A stretch of 64,000 bases of DNA from JBBDLF01 sp040879025 (GCA_040879025.1 JBBDLF010000028.1:29179-93178), one strand, 5' to 3'; positions 43,740 through 53,727 are shown, counted from the stretch's first letter. Numbers and translations are program-made. Notes: generated by a model from the sequence alone, not told the origin.

Positions 43740-45302
43740 TCAGTTGACATCATGAAGAAAACGCTTGAGAAAAGGTGCCAGCGCGAGAGCGGCTGTGCCT
43801 GCCATCACGCTGTACAGCCCCGCGGAGAGATAGATATCGGTGTAGTTGGCAAGTGCCGCCGCAGGATCGGCCACCTCACCGGCCACGGTCGCGGCCCCGG
43901 TCATGGCCGCGATGATGCCGGACACAAAATTACCGGCCGCCATGGCCAGAAACCAACAGCCCATCATCATACCCACCACCTTGGCCGGAGACAGCTTGGT
44001 AGTCATGGAGAGCCCGACAGGAGAGAGGCATAACTCGCCCGTGGTATGGAACAGATAGAGCAGCACCAGCCAAATCACCGCTACCTGCGTAGGGCTTTCC
44101 GCGAAGGAAGCGCCGAAAACCAGCACCAGAAAGCCCAGGCCGAGTTGAATCAGCGCCAGCGCAAACTTGGTTGGCGTGGACGGTTCCCAACCATGCCGGG
44201 CCAGCCAGGTCCAACCGAAGCTGAACAGCGGCGCGAGGGTAATGATAAAGAACGCGTTCACGGACTGAAACCAGACCACCGGGATTTCAAAGCCCGACAC
44301 CACGCGATCCACATTGCGGTCTGCCATCAGGTTGAGAGAACTGCCGGTCTGTTCAAACAATGACCAGAACAGCACCTGATAACTCATCAGAAACAGGCAC
44401 AGCAACATGCGATCACGTTCAACCTTGCCGCATTGCTTGAGCGCGTAACCGATAACAATGGCGACCATCACAGTCAACGACAGCGAAAGCAGTCCACCGA
44501 CCAGGGCCCGGTTTTGCAGCAGCCAGGCGACGACAAAAATACACACGAAAGTCAAAATATAGATGAGCCACTGACGACTGATGCCCGGCATGGCCCGGTC
44601 CCGCAGTCGTGCGGTTTCCGGCAGGGTCATCGCGGCGGGCAGCAGTTTGCGACCCCGGACAAAGACAAGCAGGCCGGCCAGCATGCCGATGCCGGCGGCG
44701 CCAAAGCCCCAGCCGAAGCCGCGGGTTTCCAGCAAATAGCCGCAGACCAGGGGACCCAGTAGTGCGCCGGTATTGACCCCCATATAAAACAGGGTAAAAC
44801 CGCCGTCGCGACGCACGTCGCCGGGTTCATAAAGTGAACCGACCAGCGAGGAAATGTTGGTTTTGAGAAAGCCCGTGCCGGTGATGATCAAGCCCAGCGA
44901 TACGTAAAAAAGCTGCAGGGAACCTACCGAACGTTGTACGAACGTTTCGCCCTGCACCGTGACTTCCACTGCCGCGGGACCTTCCAGGGCCATGCCGAAA
45001 TGGCCGGCCACCAGCAGCACTGCCCCGAGCATGACGCAGCGGCCCGGCCCCAGGTAGCGATCAGAAATAATACCGCCTATCACAGGTGTGATGTAGACCA
45101 GGGAAATATAGGCGCCGTAGATGCCCGCCGCGGTTTCGTCACTGAACAGAAAGTGCTGTGTGAGATAGAAGATCAGCAGGCCGCGCATGCCATAGTAGCT
45201 GAAGCGCTCCCACATTTCGGTGAAAAAGCAGACAGTGAGGCCACGCGGGTGGCCGAGCAGCAGTTTCCCGCGCCCAGGTGGAACCGGTATCGCGTTGGTC
45301 AT
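43740..45302 (-). CDS. POT-family proton-dependent oligopeptide transporter
   Basis: A major facilitator of the POT/PTR group that imports di- and tripeptides with protons. It has about 12-14 membrane segments. The family motif near TM1 is present as FFTEMWERFSYYGMRGLL (ExxERFxYY), and GGIISDRYLG and FYMGVNTGALLGPL follow. The ATG at 45302 (MTNAIPVPPG) is preferred, with the neighbouring ATG at 45305 equally possible. It lies downstream of mltD on the same strand, across a 13-base tandem repeat. Confidence 0.9.
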   Translation of the reverse strand: MTNAIPVPPGRGKLLLGHPRGLTVCFFTEMWERFSYYGMRGLLIFYLTQHFLFSDETAAGIYGAYISLVYITPVIGGIISDRYLGPGRCVMLGAVLLVAGHFGMALEGPAAVEVTVQGETFVQRSVGSLQLFYVSLGLIITGTGFLKTNISSLVGSLYEPGDVRRDGGFTLFYMGVNTGALLGPLVCGYLLETRGFGWGFGAAGIGMLAGLLVFVRGRKLLPAAMTLPETARLRDRAMPGISRQWLIYILTFVCIFVVAWLLQNRALVGGLLSLSLTVMVAIVIGYALKQCGKVERDRMLLCLFLMSYQVLFWSLFEQTGSSLNLMADRNVDRVVSGFEIPVVWFQSVNAFFIITLAPLFSFGWTWLARHGWEPSTPTKFALALIQLGLGFLVLVFGASFAESPTQVAVIWLVLLYLFHTTGELCLSPVGLSMTTKLSPAKVVGMMMGCWFLAMAAGNFVSGIIAAMTGAATVAGEVADPAAALANYTDIYLSAGLYSVMAGTAALALAPFLKRFLHDVN

Positions 45303-45384
45303 CATTATTCTTGTTCGCTGTTCCGCTGGCGCGCCATGCCAGCCCAATCAGGGACACCACCAGGCGCGGCCGGATGCCCGGTCG

Positions 45385-45436
45385 AGGAAGCCTCTCCAGG
45401 AAGCCTCGCCAGGAAGCCTCGCCAGGAAGCCTCGCC
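45385..45436. repeat. 13-bp tandem repeat, four copies
   Basis: AGGAAGCCTCGCC repeats four times head to tail; the first copy differs by one base (TCTCC). It lies between the mltD stop and the POT transporter start, in what would be untranslated RNA if they are co-transcribed. Confidence 0.85.
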
Positions 45437-45442
45437 AGTGTG

Positions 45443-47119
45443 CTAGTTGATGTCCCGCGTCACCGCTATTTGCAACGTCAATATCTCTCCCGGGTAAATC
45501 AGGGCGCCGGGGTCGATCTGATTCCAGCTGGCGATGTCGGCCACAGTGATACCGAACTGTTTGCTGATGCGATTGAGTGAGTCACCCGGGCGAATGCGAT
45601 AATGCACCACGCCGGGTGAGTCACCGGTGTCCGCATCCGCCAGGTATGTTGGCGCGCGCAGCAGCAGAACCTGCCCCGGCTGCAATATCGCATCAAGTGA
45701 CAAGCCGTTCCATGCCACGATATCGGCTGATCTGAGATCATGCCGCCGTGCAATCGACCAGAAACTGTCGCCGCGTTTGACCGTATAACGTGCCGGGACG
45801 TTCGTGGAGACGGTGTTCGCGGTATTCGACACGGACGGCATTGACGAGAAGTCAGCGACCGTTAACGAGGAGCCAGGTGCGCGCGGGAGCATCAGAGAGC
45901 GTCCGGCGATGATGGTGCTGCCCCGGATGCCGTTGACCTGGCGTAACACATCCACACTGGTGCCAAGGCCTCTGGCAATGGAAGACAAGGTATCGCCGGG
46001 TTTGATTTCATACTGGTTCCAGGTGACGCGACCGGAGGCCGGCAGGCGACCGAGTTCGTCGGTAAAACGGCTGACTGACTGGTTGGGAAGCAGTAGCGCG
46101 TACGATCCATCGGGCGGGGTCGACCATTGGAGAAACCCGGGGTTCAGCGCCTTGAGAGCATCAAGTTCCAGGCCCGCCAGTTGCGCTGCCACGGAAAGGT
46201 CGAGTTGGTGTTCCAGGCTTACCGCTTCAAAATAGGGTTCGTTGGCGATCGGGGGCAGTTCGACTTCGTAGCTGGCCGGGTCGGCTACAATCGATGACAG
46301 CGCCAGCAAGCGAGGGACGTGACGCCGGGTTTCACCGGCCAGCGCCAGGTTCCAGAAATCCACCGGTTTGCCTTCGCGCGCGTTACGGCGAATCGCGCGT
46401 CTGACATTGCCTTCACCGGTGTTATACGCCGCCAGTGCCAGTAACCAGTCTTCGTCAAATTGGACATACAGCGCCTGCAGATAATCCAGGGCCGCGCGGG
46501 TGGAAGCCACAGGATCGCGACGCCCGTCATACCACCAGTCTCGTTCCAGTCCAAAACTGCGTGCCGTGGCTTCCATGAACTGCCACAGGCCTACGGCATA
46601 TTCACCGGACGCGGCGGTGGGGTCAAACGCGCTCTCGACTATGGGCAGCAGGACCAGTTCGAGCGGCAGGTCGCGGCTTTCAACCTCGCCGGCAATCCAG
46701 TACAGGAATGGTGCCGCCTGAGTACCTATCTGATCGAAATAGAGCTGGTTGCCACGATAGGTCAGGCGCTCCTCTTCGATCATCGGATGGGAATAATTTT
46801 GATAAAGCGTCAGGTTGGCTGCCAGGCGTTCCCAAACATTGGTATAGCCTGCGTCTGCCGGGGTGGTTTCAATCACAATGTTATCGGGCGCTCGAACCCG
46901 GTGACTGTTAACGGAGAGAGCGAGGTTGGCAGGGCGTTCCGGAGCCGGGTTGGCCTCTTCACTTGTTACGGGGCTGGTAACGGTATTTGTAACGGTATCT
47001 GTCCCATCGCCGGCAACTTCAGTGCCAACGGTACGACAGCCGATCATGGCTGCGCAAAGGCACAGCACAGACAAGGGACGTCGCCAATGAGTTGAATACG
47101 AGGAAGTTGATATCTGCAT
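45443..47119 (-). CDS. mltD: MltD-like lytic murein transglycosylase with three LysM domains
   Basis: An outer-membrane lipoprotein that cleaves peptidoglycan glycan strands. The signal peptide ends in a lipobox-like AMIGC. The SLT catalytic domain has the glutamate in PIVESAFDPTA and the AYNTGEGNVRRAI block. Three LysM peptidoglycan-binding repeats follow (YEIKPGDTLSSIA, YTVKRGDSFWSIA, YRIRPGDSLNRIS). I start at the ATG at 47119, which gives a normal signal peptide and a 13-base gap from gloB. The gloB-mltD pairing is the same as in E. coli. Confidence 0.92.
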   Translation of the reverse strand: MQISTSSYSTHWRRPLSVLCLCAAMIGCRTVGTEVAGDGTDTVTNTVTSPVTSEEANPAPERPANLALSVNSHRVRAPDNIVIETTPADAGYTNVWERLAANLTLYQNYSHPMIEEERLTYRGNQLYFDQIGTQAAPFLYWIAGEVESRDLPLELVLLPIVESAFDPTAASGEYAVGLWQFMEATARSFGLERDWWYDGRRDPVASTRAALDYLQALYVQFDEDWLLALAAYNTGEGNVRRAIRRNAREGKPVDFWNLALAGETRRHVPRLLALSSIVADPASYEVELPPIANEPYFEAVSLEHQLDLSVAAQLAGLELDALKALNPGFLQWSTPPDGSYALLLPNQSVSRFTDELGRLPASGRVTWNQYEIKPGDTLSSIARGLGTSVDVLRQVNGIRGSTIIAGRSLMLPRAPGSSLTVADFSSMPSVSNTANTVSTNVPARYTVKRGDSFWSIARRHDLRSADIVAWNGLSLDAILQPGQVLLLRAPTYLADADTGDSPGVVHYRIRPGDSLNRISKQFGITVADIASWNQIDPGALIYPGEILTLQIAVTRDIN

Positions 47120-47132
47120 CGGTTTCCATATC

Positions 47133-47921
47133 CTAAAAGTTGTCTTTCCAGTGTCTGAGTGCGGCGAAAACATCCACTTCCGTTCTTACCGGTCCGGCGG
47201 CGTGCTGTGTCGCAGTTGCGCGCAAGGCGGTGTTATCGCAGCGCAAAAACGGGTTGGTCAGCAACTCCAGACTCAGAGTTGATGGCAGGGTGGGATGTTG
47301 TCGTCCGCGTTTGGCGCTTTCCGCCGAAATACGGTCTTTCAGTTCCGGGTTCTCCGGATCAGCCGCGGCGGCGAAGCGCAAGTTAGACAGGGTGTATTCG
47401 TGCGTGCAGTAGATCTTTGTATTACCTTCCAGGTTTCTTATTTTTTGTAACGAGTGGTACATCATGGGCGCTGTACCTTCAAACAGGCGACCGCAACCGG
47501 CGGCGAAAAGCGTATCGCCGCAAAAGAGTAGCGGCGGGGAATCGGAACTCTCCGGCCGACAATAATAGGCTATGTGATCCAGGGTGTGTCCCGGCACTTC
47601 GAGTACGGCAAAACGTACACCAAACAATTCGAAGTCGGCGCCCTCGGTGACCGGCCTGGTGATGCCGGGCGTGTTGCCGGTGGCCGGACCATAGACAGTG
47701 GGCTGATATTTCCTGCTGAGAATTTCAAGACCGCCGGTATGGTCAGCGTGGTGATGGGTTATCAATATGGTATCGAGACGGAGCGATTCGCGTTCGAGGT
47801 AATCCAGAACCGGACGGGCATCGCCAGGGTCAACGACGCAGGCGCTTTGACCCGCGTCATCAGCGAACGCCCAAATATAATTGTCAGCGAAGGCGGGTAT
47901 GGGGTGGATGCTGAAGTTCAT
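47133..47921 (-). CDS. gloB: GloB, hydroxyacylglutathione hydrolase (glyoxalase II)
   Basis: This enzyme hydrolyses S-lactoylglutathione to lactate and glutathione in methylglyoxal detoxification. The binuclear metal motif THHHADHTGG is intact, with later ligands in VPGHTLDH, FCGDTLF and CTHEYTLSN. The length of 262 residues is normal. It is divergent from the methyltransferase gene, as in E. coli. Confidence 0.95.
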   Translation of the reverse strand: MNFSIHPIPAFADNYIWAFADDAGQSACVVDPGDARPVLDYLERESLRLDTILITHHHADHTGGLEILSRKYQPTVYGPATGNTPGITRPVTEGADFELFGVRFAVLEVPGHTLDHIAYYCRPESSDSPPLLFCGDTLFAAGCGRLFEGTAPMMYHSLQKIRNLEGNTKIYCTHEYTLSNLRFAAAADPENPELKDRISAESAKRGRQHPTLPSTLSLELLTNPFLRCDNTALRATATQHAAGPVRTEVDVFAALRHWKDNF

Positions 47922-48112
47922 ATACTGCTATGGGTTCGTAAATAAGTACATGATAAAGGGGTGGGAGCAGAAAACAAACCCCTAAATAAGAGGCGGTGGC
48001 AGCTTTAATTTCGGCGCCATAAGGTTTACGCTTACCGGAGATCATGTGGACCAGGACCATTTCGGTGAAGATATTGTCAAGGCACCAGACCAGACGCCGC
48101 CTGCTCAGGAAA

Positions 48113-48856
48113 ATGCCCGACTATGACACCTTGCATGAGTTGTTGAGCAAATGGTACCGCACGCCTCTGGGCGAGGAAGTGCTCAAGGCCGAACGGGCAA
48201 TGATCAGCCCGCTGATTTCGCGCCTCTTCGGCTACCATATTCTCCAGATCGGCTGCAGTGAGCGTCATTCCGTGATCGACGACAGCCGGGTGGGACACAA
48301 GATCATCTTCTCTCCCGAATATCACCCCGGTTGCCGTCAGGCGGTGGCAAACATTGAGGAATTACCTCTCGCCAACGGCAGCATGGACGTGGTCGTCATT
48401 CATCATGCGCTCGATTTTACGTCCGACAGCCACCGGCTGCTACGAGAGGTGACCCGCGTGGTGCGGCCGGGGGGCCAACTGCTGATCATGGGCTTCAACC
48501 CCTACAGCCCCTGGGGACTGCGTAAACTGGTACAGCGTAACGGGGAAATTCCCTGGCGCGGTCGTTTTATCTCCTGTGGGCGTCTCACGGACTGGCTGAG
48601 ACTGCTGGAGCTGCATATTGACTCAGTCAGTTTTGGACTTCACTTCATGCCGGTAAAATACTCCAAAATCCTTAAATATGCGCCCAGGTTCGAGGAAGCA
48701 GGCGGTCGGTTCAACAGCCCGTTAGGCGGCGCCTATTGTATATTGTGCTCCCGTCAGGTGATGCCCATCACGCCGATCCTGCCCCGCTGGCGCCCGCTTC
48801 GTACCCCCGCGACCATTCTCCCTGCCGCAGAGAACATCAGGGTCAGAATTCACTAG
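48113..48856 (+). CDS. yafS: SAM-dependent methyltransferase (YafS-like)
   Basis: A class I methyltransferase of unknown substrate. The SAM motif I region is ILQIGCSER, a little degenerate from the usual GxGxG. Motif II-like VVVIHHALDF and VVRPGGQLLIMGFNP follow, with SPWGLRKL. E. coli has yafS at the same place between gloB and rnhA, which supports the assignment. I use the ATG at 48113 (MPDYDTLHELL), because the upstream 23 residues are basic and not family-like. The predicted SD (AGGA) is very close to it, so the start is uncertain. Confidence 0.82.
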   Translation: MPDYDTLHELLSKWYRTPLGEEVLKAERAMISPLISRLFGYHILQIGCSERHSVIDDSRVGHKIIFSPEYHPGCRQAVANIEELPLANGSMDVVVIHHALDFTSDSHRLLREVTRVVRPGGQLLIMGFNPYSPWGLRKLVQRNGEIPWRGRFISCGRLTDWLRLLELHIDSVSFGLHFMPVKYSKILKYAPRFEEAGGRFNSPLGGAYCILCSRQVMPITPILPRWRPLRTPATILPAAENIRVRIH

Positions 48857-48896
48857 TGCGAGATAATTCGACCCAACCCGGCGGGATAGTGCGTTC

Positions 48897-49358
48897 GTGA
48901 CCGCCATTGTGGAAATCTTTACGGACGGTGCCTGCCGTGGCAACCCTGGCAAGGGTGGCTGGGGTGCCTTGTTGCGCTATGGTGACACGGAAAAGACGCT
49001 CTACGGCGGTGAATGGCATACCACAAATAACCGTATGGAACTGACGGCGGTGATCAGGGCGCTGGAAGCCCTGAAAAAGCCGTGTCGCGTGGAAATTACT
49101 TCGGATTCGAAATATGTGCTTACGGGCATTACGGAGTGGCTGCCCAACTGGAAAAAGCGCGGCTGGAAGACCGCCGGCAAGAAACCGGTACTGAATGTGG
49201 AATTATGGCAAAGGCTGGATGAACTGGCCGCGAAGCATGAGATAGAATGGCATTGGGTACGGGGTCACACGGGACACCCTGAAAACGAACTGGCTGACCA
49301 GTTGGCCAACCGGGGCATTGACGAACTGCCTGATACTGCCGATGGCATTGACAGGTAG
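48897..49358 (+). CDS. rnhA: RnhA, ribonuclease HI
   Basis: It removes RNA from RNA-DNA hybrids. The catalytic residues appear in FTDGACRGNPG (Asp), NRMELTAVI (Glu), TSDSKYV (Asp) and HTGHPENELAD (His and Asp). The length of 153 residues is normal. The start is GTG. It is the usual neighbour of dnaQ; here both read in the same direction, 58 bases apart, whereas in E. coli they diverge. Confidence 0.95.
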   Translation: MTAIVEIFTDGACRGNPGKGGWGALLRYGDTEKTLYGGEWHTTNNRMELTAVIRALEALKKPCRVEITSDSKYVLTGITEWLPNWKKRGWKTAGKKPVLNVELWQRLDELAAKHEIEWHWVRGHTGHPENELADQLANRGIDELPDTADGIDR

Positions 49359-49416
49359 CGCCAGCAGTCGATCCCCGGAGAATAACACCCGTCACACAAG
49401 GCATAGAATAATTCCA

Positions 49417-50115
49417 ATGAGACAGATCGTACTGGATACGGAAACCACCGGACTCGAACCGGAACAGGGCCATCGCATCATCGAGATCGGCTGTGTGGAA
49501 CTGGACAATCGCCGTCTCACCGACAATCGCTTTCATTGTTACCTGAACCCGGAAAGGGATATCGATGCGGGCGCCGTAGAGATTCACGGGCTGACCAATG
49601 AGTTTTTGGCCGACAAGCCGGTATTCTCCCAGGTGGTGGATGAGTTTCTGAATTTCGTCCGCGGCGCGGAACTGATTATTCACAATGCCCCCTTTGATGT
49701 CGGTTTTATCAACAGCGAAATCACCCGCCTGGCTCATGGCAGGAATGGTCTGGGTCCGGTGGATTCGTGCTGTGAGGTTATCGACACGTTGAGCCTGGCA
49801 CGCCAGAAGCATCCGGGTCAGCGCAACAGCCTGGATGCCTTGTGTAAACGTTATGCCGTGGATAATTCGCAACGGGTATTACACGGCGCACTGCTGGATG
49901 CCGAGATCCTGGCCGATGTTTACCTGGTGATGACCGGAGGTCAGACCCGCCTGATGCTCGGTGGGGATGAATCAGTGGAGTTGGAGATCAACACGGAACC
50001 GCGCCGGCTCGATGCCAACCGCAAGCCGCTGCGGATTGTCAGGGCGACAGCGGAAGAACTCAAGGCTCATGCCGAACAGCTCGCCCATATAGCGAGTAAA
50101 AGCGGGGCGGCCTGA
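49417..50115 (+). CDS. dnaQ: DnaQ, DNA polymerase III epsilon (proofreading) subunit
   Basis: This is the 3'-5' exonuclease of the replicase. ExoI is LDTETTGLEP (D7, E9), ExoII is HNAPFDVGF and ExoIII is HGALLDAEILADVY. The C-terminal part that binds the alpha subunit is present. The length of 232 residues from the ATG at 49417 is normal. The frame extends upstream into rnhA but has no family residues there. Confidence 0.94.
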   Translation: MRQIVLDTETTGLEPEQGHRIIEIGCVELDNRRLTDNRFHCYLNPERDIDAGAVEIHGLTNEFLADKPVFSQVVDEFLNFVRGAELIIHNAPFDVGFINSEITRLAHGRNGLGPVDSCCEVIDTLSLARQKHPGQRNSLDALCKRYAVDNSQRVLHGALLDAEILADVYLVMTGGQTRLMLGGDESVELEINTEPRRLDANRKPLRIVRATAEELKAHAEQLAHIASKSGAA

Positions 50116-50118
50116 ACC

Positions 50119-50142
50119 GTGCCGGAGTGTGCGCTCCGGCAC
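50119..50142. terminator. Hairpin between convergent dnaQ and nhaB
   Basis: GTGCCGGAG / CTCCGGCAC form a perfect 9-bp stem around a 6-base loop, 3 bases past the dnaQ stop. There is no strong T-run on either strand. Confidence 0.65.
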
Positions 50143-50149
50143 CTTGGCG

Positions 50150-51649
50150 TCAGTAGAAGTACACTCCCAGAAACCCGACGATGGTCAGCACGATGGTATA
50201 GGGCAGCGCCATGATGACCATGCGTCCGTAGGACAGCCTGATCAGCGGTGCCAGCGCCGAGGTGAGCATGAACAGGAAGGCCGCCTGTCCGTTCGGGGTC
50301 GCGACGCTGGGCAGATTGGTGCCGGTATTGATGGCTACCGCCAGCATATTGAAGTGATCGCGGCTGAACGCGCCGGCATCAAACTGGGCCCGGACCGAGT
50401 CGATGTATACCGTCGCAACGAATACATTATCGCTGATGGCCGACAGCAGACCGTTGGCAAGGAAGAACACCCCGGGCTGTATCCCTTCATCCAGGGTCAA
50501 CACCGCAGTGATGACCGGCTCAAACAGAGCCTGGTCCTTGATGACCGCCACAATGGCGAAGAACACGACCAGCAGCGCGGTGAACGGCAAGGCCTCTTCG
50601 AAGGCCTTGCCTAGTTGATGTTCTTCGATGACGCCGTTAAAGGCCGTACAGAGAATGATCACCATCAAACCGATGATACCGGGTGTTGCCCAGTGCATGG
50701 CCAGACCGATGACGAGCAGTATCGCCACGACGGCCTGAACGATGAGCGCGGCATACTCGGCCTGGGTGCGCTTGGCGGATTGTTCCTGTTCAAACTTGGC
50801 CAGAATGTCGCGCACGTTATCGGGCAACAGCGTCCCGTAGCCGAATACCTTGAACTTTTCCAGCAGCACGGTGGTGATCAGCCCGCACGCCAGCACCGGC
50901 ATCGTCACCGGCGCCATTTGCGTGAAAAACTCGATAAAGCCCCACCCGGTGCGGGTGGAGATCAGGATGTTCTGAGGCTCACCTACCGTCGTGCAAACGC
51001 CGCCCAGGGCGGTGCCGACGGCACCGTGCATCATCAGACTGCGCAAAAAGGCCCTGAACTGTTCCAGGTCCATGCGGTTCTGGTCGCGAATTTCCGCATC
51101 GTCGCCGTGGTCGTGTTCGCTGCCGGATGCCTTGCCCGAGGCAACCTTGTGATAAACGGAATAGAAACCCACGGAAACAGCGATCAAAACCGCCGTGACC
51201 GTCAATGCGTCCAGAAACGCCGAGAGTATCGCCGCCAGAAAGGCAAACAGAAACGACAGCATTATTTTTGAGCGCACCTTCATGAGTACCTTGGTGAACA
51301 CGAAAAGCAGCATGTTCTTCATGAAGTAGATGCCGGCCACCATGAACATCAGCAGCAGGATGACATCGAGGGTACTGACAATTTCCTCGAACACATGGTT
51401 GGTGTCGGTCAGTTGCAAGGCAATGGCTTCAATCGCCAGCAGCCCCCCCGGCTGCAACGGGTAGCATTTCAACGCCATTGCCAGGGTAAAGATAAATTCG
51501 AGGATGAGGCACCAACCCACCAGGGTGGGGCTGATCAGCAACAGCAGCGGATTGATCAGAAGGAATGCAACGATGGTCTTTTTATACCAGTCCGGAGCAG
51601 CCCCAAGAAAGTTAGTAATAAAACCTCTGCCAAGCGTTTGCGTTGTCAT
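50150..51649 (-). CDS. nhaB: NhaB, Na+/H+ antiporter
   Basis: An inner-membrane antiporter that expels sodium in exchange for protons. At 499 residues and about 12 membrane segments it matches NhaB in size, and it starts with the typical FLGAAPDWYK. The core blocks SAFLDALTVTAVLI, GVCTTVGEPQNILI and NTGTNLPSVATPNGQAAFLF are conserved. GGAAG lies 7 bases before the ATG. Sodium export fits a marine or saline habitat but is not proof of one. Confidence 0.94.
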   Translation of the reverse strand: MTTQTLGRGFITNFLGAAPDWYKKTIVAFLLINPLLLLISPTLVGWCLILEFIFTLAMALKCYPLQPGGLLAIEAIALQLTDTNHVFEEIVSTLDVILLLMFMVAGIYFMKNMLLFVFTKVLMKVRSKIMLSFLFAFLAAILSAFLDALTVTAVLIAVSVGFYSVYHKVASGKASGSEHDHGDDAEIRDQNRMDLEQFRAFLRSLMMHGAVGTALGGVCTTVGEPQNILISTRTGWGFIEFFTQMAPVTMPVLACGLITTVLLEKFKVFGYGTLLPDNVRDILAKFEQEQSAKRTQAEYAALIVQAVVAILLVIGLAMHWATPGIIGLMVIILCTAFNGVIEEHQLGKAFEEALPFTALLVVFFAIVAVIKDQALFEPVITAVLTLDEGIQPGVFFLANGLLSAISDNVFVATVYIDSVRAQFDAGAFSRDHFNMLAVAINTGTNLPSVATPNGQAAFLFMLTSALAPLIRLSYGRMVIMALPYTIVLTIVGFLGVYFY

Positions 51650-51687
51650 TTATTGCTTCCCGTATGTTGGTGCCGCTGCGCACAAAG

Positions 51688-52608
51688 ATGCCAAAGTTAC
51701 AGGGATTTAATAGAATATTGCAAGTTTGTGTTAACCAGTTGCACATCCGGCCCCTGCCGGTGAGGATCGCTCCTATAGAATCAACACAATTTTGCACATA
51801 TTTTCTTGATGCTTCGCAGTGGCTGGAGCACGACCGTTTCATTCTTTTCCATGATCGGCAGGTTCTGGTTCATGAGGAAGGGTTCCTGTGGACGGCTGCC
51901 ACGGCTGCCCGGATGCTGCAAAAGGATGCCCCGCAGTTGCTGGTGAGCCAGTCTGATCAATTCAGGTATCTTGCCGCGTGTCTGAACCCTGAGCGCCTGC
52001 CGGCAAGGGCCGAACTGGTTCCTCTGCGCGGTCTGCTGGTTAATGCGGGTTATGACGAATTTGCGCTGGCGGGGCTGGGCAGCCAGGTTGTCAACTGGTA
52101 CGCTTCCCATCAATACTGTGGCGCCTGCGGCCGACCCACGCGGCAACATTCCAGCGAGCGAGTGCTGTTGTGCGGCGATTGCAAGCTGAGCTTCTATCCC
52201 CGCATCAATCCCTGTGTCATCATGCTGATTACCCGGGGACGGCAATTGTTATTGGCGCGCCATGCTCGATTCAAGACTGGCTTTTACAGCTGCCTCGCCG
52301 GTTTTATTGAAGTTGGAGAAACCCCGGAGCAAACCGTGGCCAGGGAAGTGCGTGAAGAAGTGGGTGTGCAAGTCAATAATATTCGCTACAGACTCAGTCA
52401 GTCATGGCCGTTCCCCTCGCAATTGATGCTTGGTTTCTGGGCCGATTACAAGGCGGGTGCGCTGATGCCTGACGGAGTTGAGATCGATGATGCCGACTGG
52501 TTTGATGCCGGTGATCTGCCACCCACCCCCGAGGCCAGATTCAGTGTGGCGGGCGAACTGATCGACAGTTATGTTGATCAGGTGACCGCAACCGGTACAG
52601 GAGATTGA
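51688..52608 (+). CDS. nudC: NudC, NAD+ diphosphatase / NAD-cap RNA hydrolase
   Basis: A Nudix enzyme that cleaves NADH and removes NAD caps from RNA. The zinc ribbon is CGACG...CGDC, the Nudix box is GFIEVGETPEQTVAREVREEVG, and the NudC-specific SQSWPFPSQLM follows. The 5' end is uncertain: ATGs at 51664 and 51643 also exist, the last overlapping the nhaB start. sohB follows after 3 bases. Confidence 0.9.
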   Translation: MPKLQGFNRILQVCVNQLHIRPLPVRIAPIESTQFCTYFLDASQWLEHDRFILFHDRQVLVHEEGFLWTAATAARMLQKDAPQLLVSQSDQFRYLAACLNPERLPARAELVPLRGLLVNAGYDEFALAGLGSQVVNWYASHQYCGACGRPTRQHSSERVLLCGDCKLSFYPRINPCVIMLITRGRQLLLARHARFKTGFYSCLAGFIEVGETPEQTVAREVREEVGVQVNNIRYRLSQSWPFPSQLMLGFWADYKAGALMPDGVEIDDADWFDAGDLPPTPEARFSVAGELIDSYVDQVTATGTGD

Positions 52609-52611
52609 GCG

Positions 52612-53727
52612 TTGGAATTTTTGATTGAGTTTGCCATGTTTCTGGCCAAGGTAGTCACCCTGGTCGTCGCCATCGTCGTTGTCATTGCCACCATAGGGTC
52701 GGCCGGCAAAAACCGTAACCGGGACCTGCGAAAAGGGGTGTTGCGGGTCACCAGGCTGAACGACCATTATGAAGAGTTGCGAAATTGCGTGCGTAAGGTC
52801 GCTTTGGACAAGTCGTTGTTCAAAAAAGAGCGCAAAGAGGAGAAGCGGAAGCAGAAGCAGGAAGCGAAACAGAATGCCCGCGCGCTAAAACAACAAAATC
52901 AGAACGAGAACGACGATCAGACGCAGGAGGAGGAGCAGGAGCGGAGTCTGGTCGGGGTGCCATCGTCCAAAAAACGGGTGTACGTGTTGAGCTTTCGTGG
53001 CGATATCGCCGCCAAGGCCGTCACGTGTCTAAGGGAAGAGATCAGTGCTGTGCTGACCATCGCAAGACCGGAGGACGAGGTGTTGCTGCGCCTGGAAAGT
53101 CCGGGTGGCATGGTGCATGCGTACGGGTTGGCGGCAGCGCAACTTGCCCGAATCAAGGAACACAGGATTCCCTTGACGGTTTGCGTTGACAAGGTGGCGG
53201 CAAGCGGGGGGTACATGATGGCCTGTGTGGCCGACCGGCTGGTGGCGGCACCTTTTGCCGTCATCGGTTCAATTGGTGTTGTTTTTCAGATGCCGAATTT
53301 TAACCGTGCGTTAAAGAATCACGATGTCGACTACGAGATCATTACCGCGGGCCAGTACAAACGAACGCTGACCGCTTTTGGTGAGATTACCGAGGAAGGG
53401 CGCAGCAAGGTCAAGGACGACGTCAATGAAATCCACGACTTGTTCAAAAAACTGGTCAAGGATCACCGTCCGAGTGTGGATATCGAAAAGATCGCCACGG
53501 GAGAGATCTGGTATGGCACGCAGGCCAAGGATCGCTACATGGTTGATGAGATCAAAACCAGCGATGAATGGTTGATGGATGCCTGTGAAACAGCGGACGT
53601 GCTGGAAGTGGAATTTGAGCAGAAGAAAAAATTGCCGGAAAAACTGGGCATTATGGCGCAATCCGCGATTGACCGTGCCGTGGCGGCATGGATGGAGCGC
53701 TCCAATCCCAATAATTTTATGCAGTAA
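52612..53727 (+). CDS. sohB: SohB, membrane-bound S49 serine peptidase
   Basis: This is a SppA-like peptidase anchored by an N-terminal membrane segment (about 1-30), followed by a Lys/Glu/Gln-rich coiled linker (residues 70-110). The peptidase domain has the serine in KVAASGGYMMA and the GSIGV block, with RLESPGG upstream. The start is TTG: AGGAG lies 8 bases before it and no ATG is available nearby. The length of 371 residues is slightly over the E. coli 349, because of the linker. Confidence 0.93.
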   Translation: MEFLIEFAMFLAKVVTLVVAIVVVIATIGSAGKNRNRDLRKGVLRVTRLNDHYEELRNCVRKVALDKSLFKKERKEEKRKQKQEAKQNARALKQQNQNENDDQTQEEEQERSLVGVPSSKKRVYVLSFRGDIAAKAVTCLREEISAVLTIARPEDEVLLRLESPGGMVHAYGLAAAQLARIKEHRIPLTVCVDKVAASGGYMMACVADRLVAAPFAVIGSIGVVFQMPNFNRALKNHDVDYEIITAGQYKRTLTAFGEITEEGRSKVKDDVNEIHDLFKKLVKDHRPSVDIEKIATGEIWYGTQAKDRYMVDEIKTSDEWLMDACETADVLEVEFEQKKKLPEKLGIMAQSAIDRAVAAWMERSNPNNFMQ

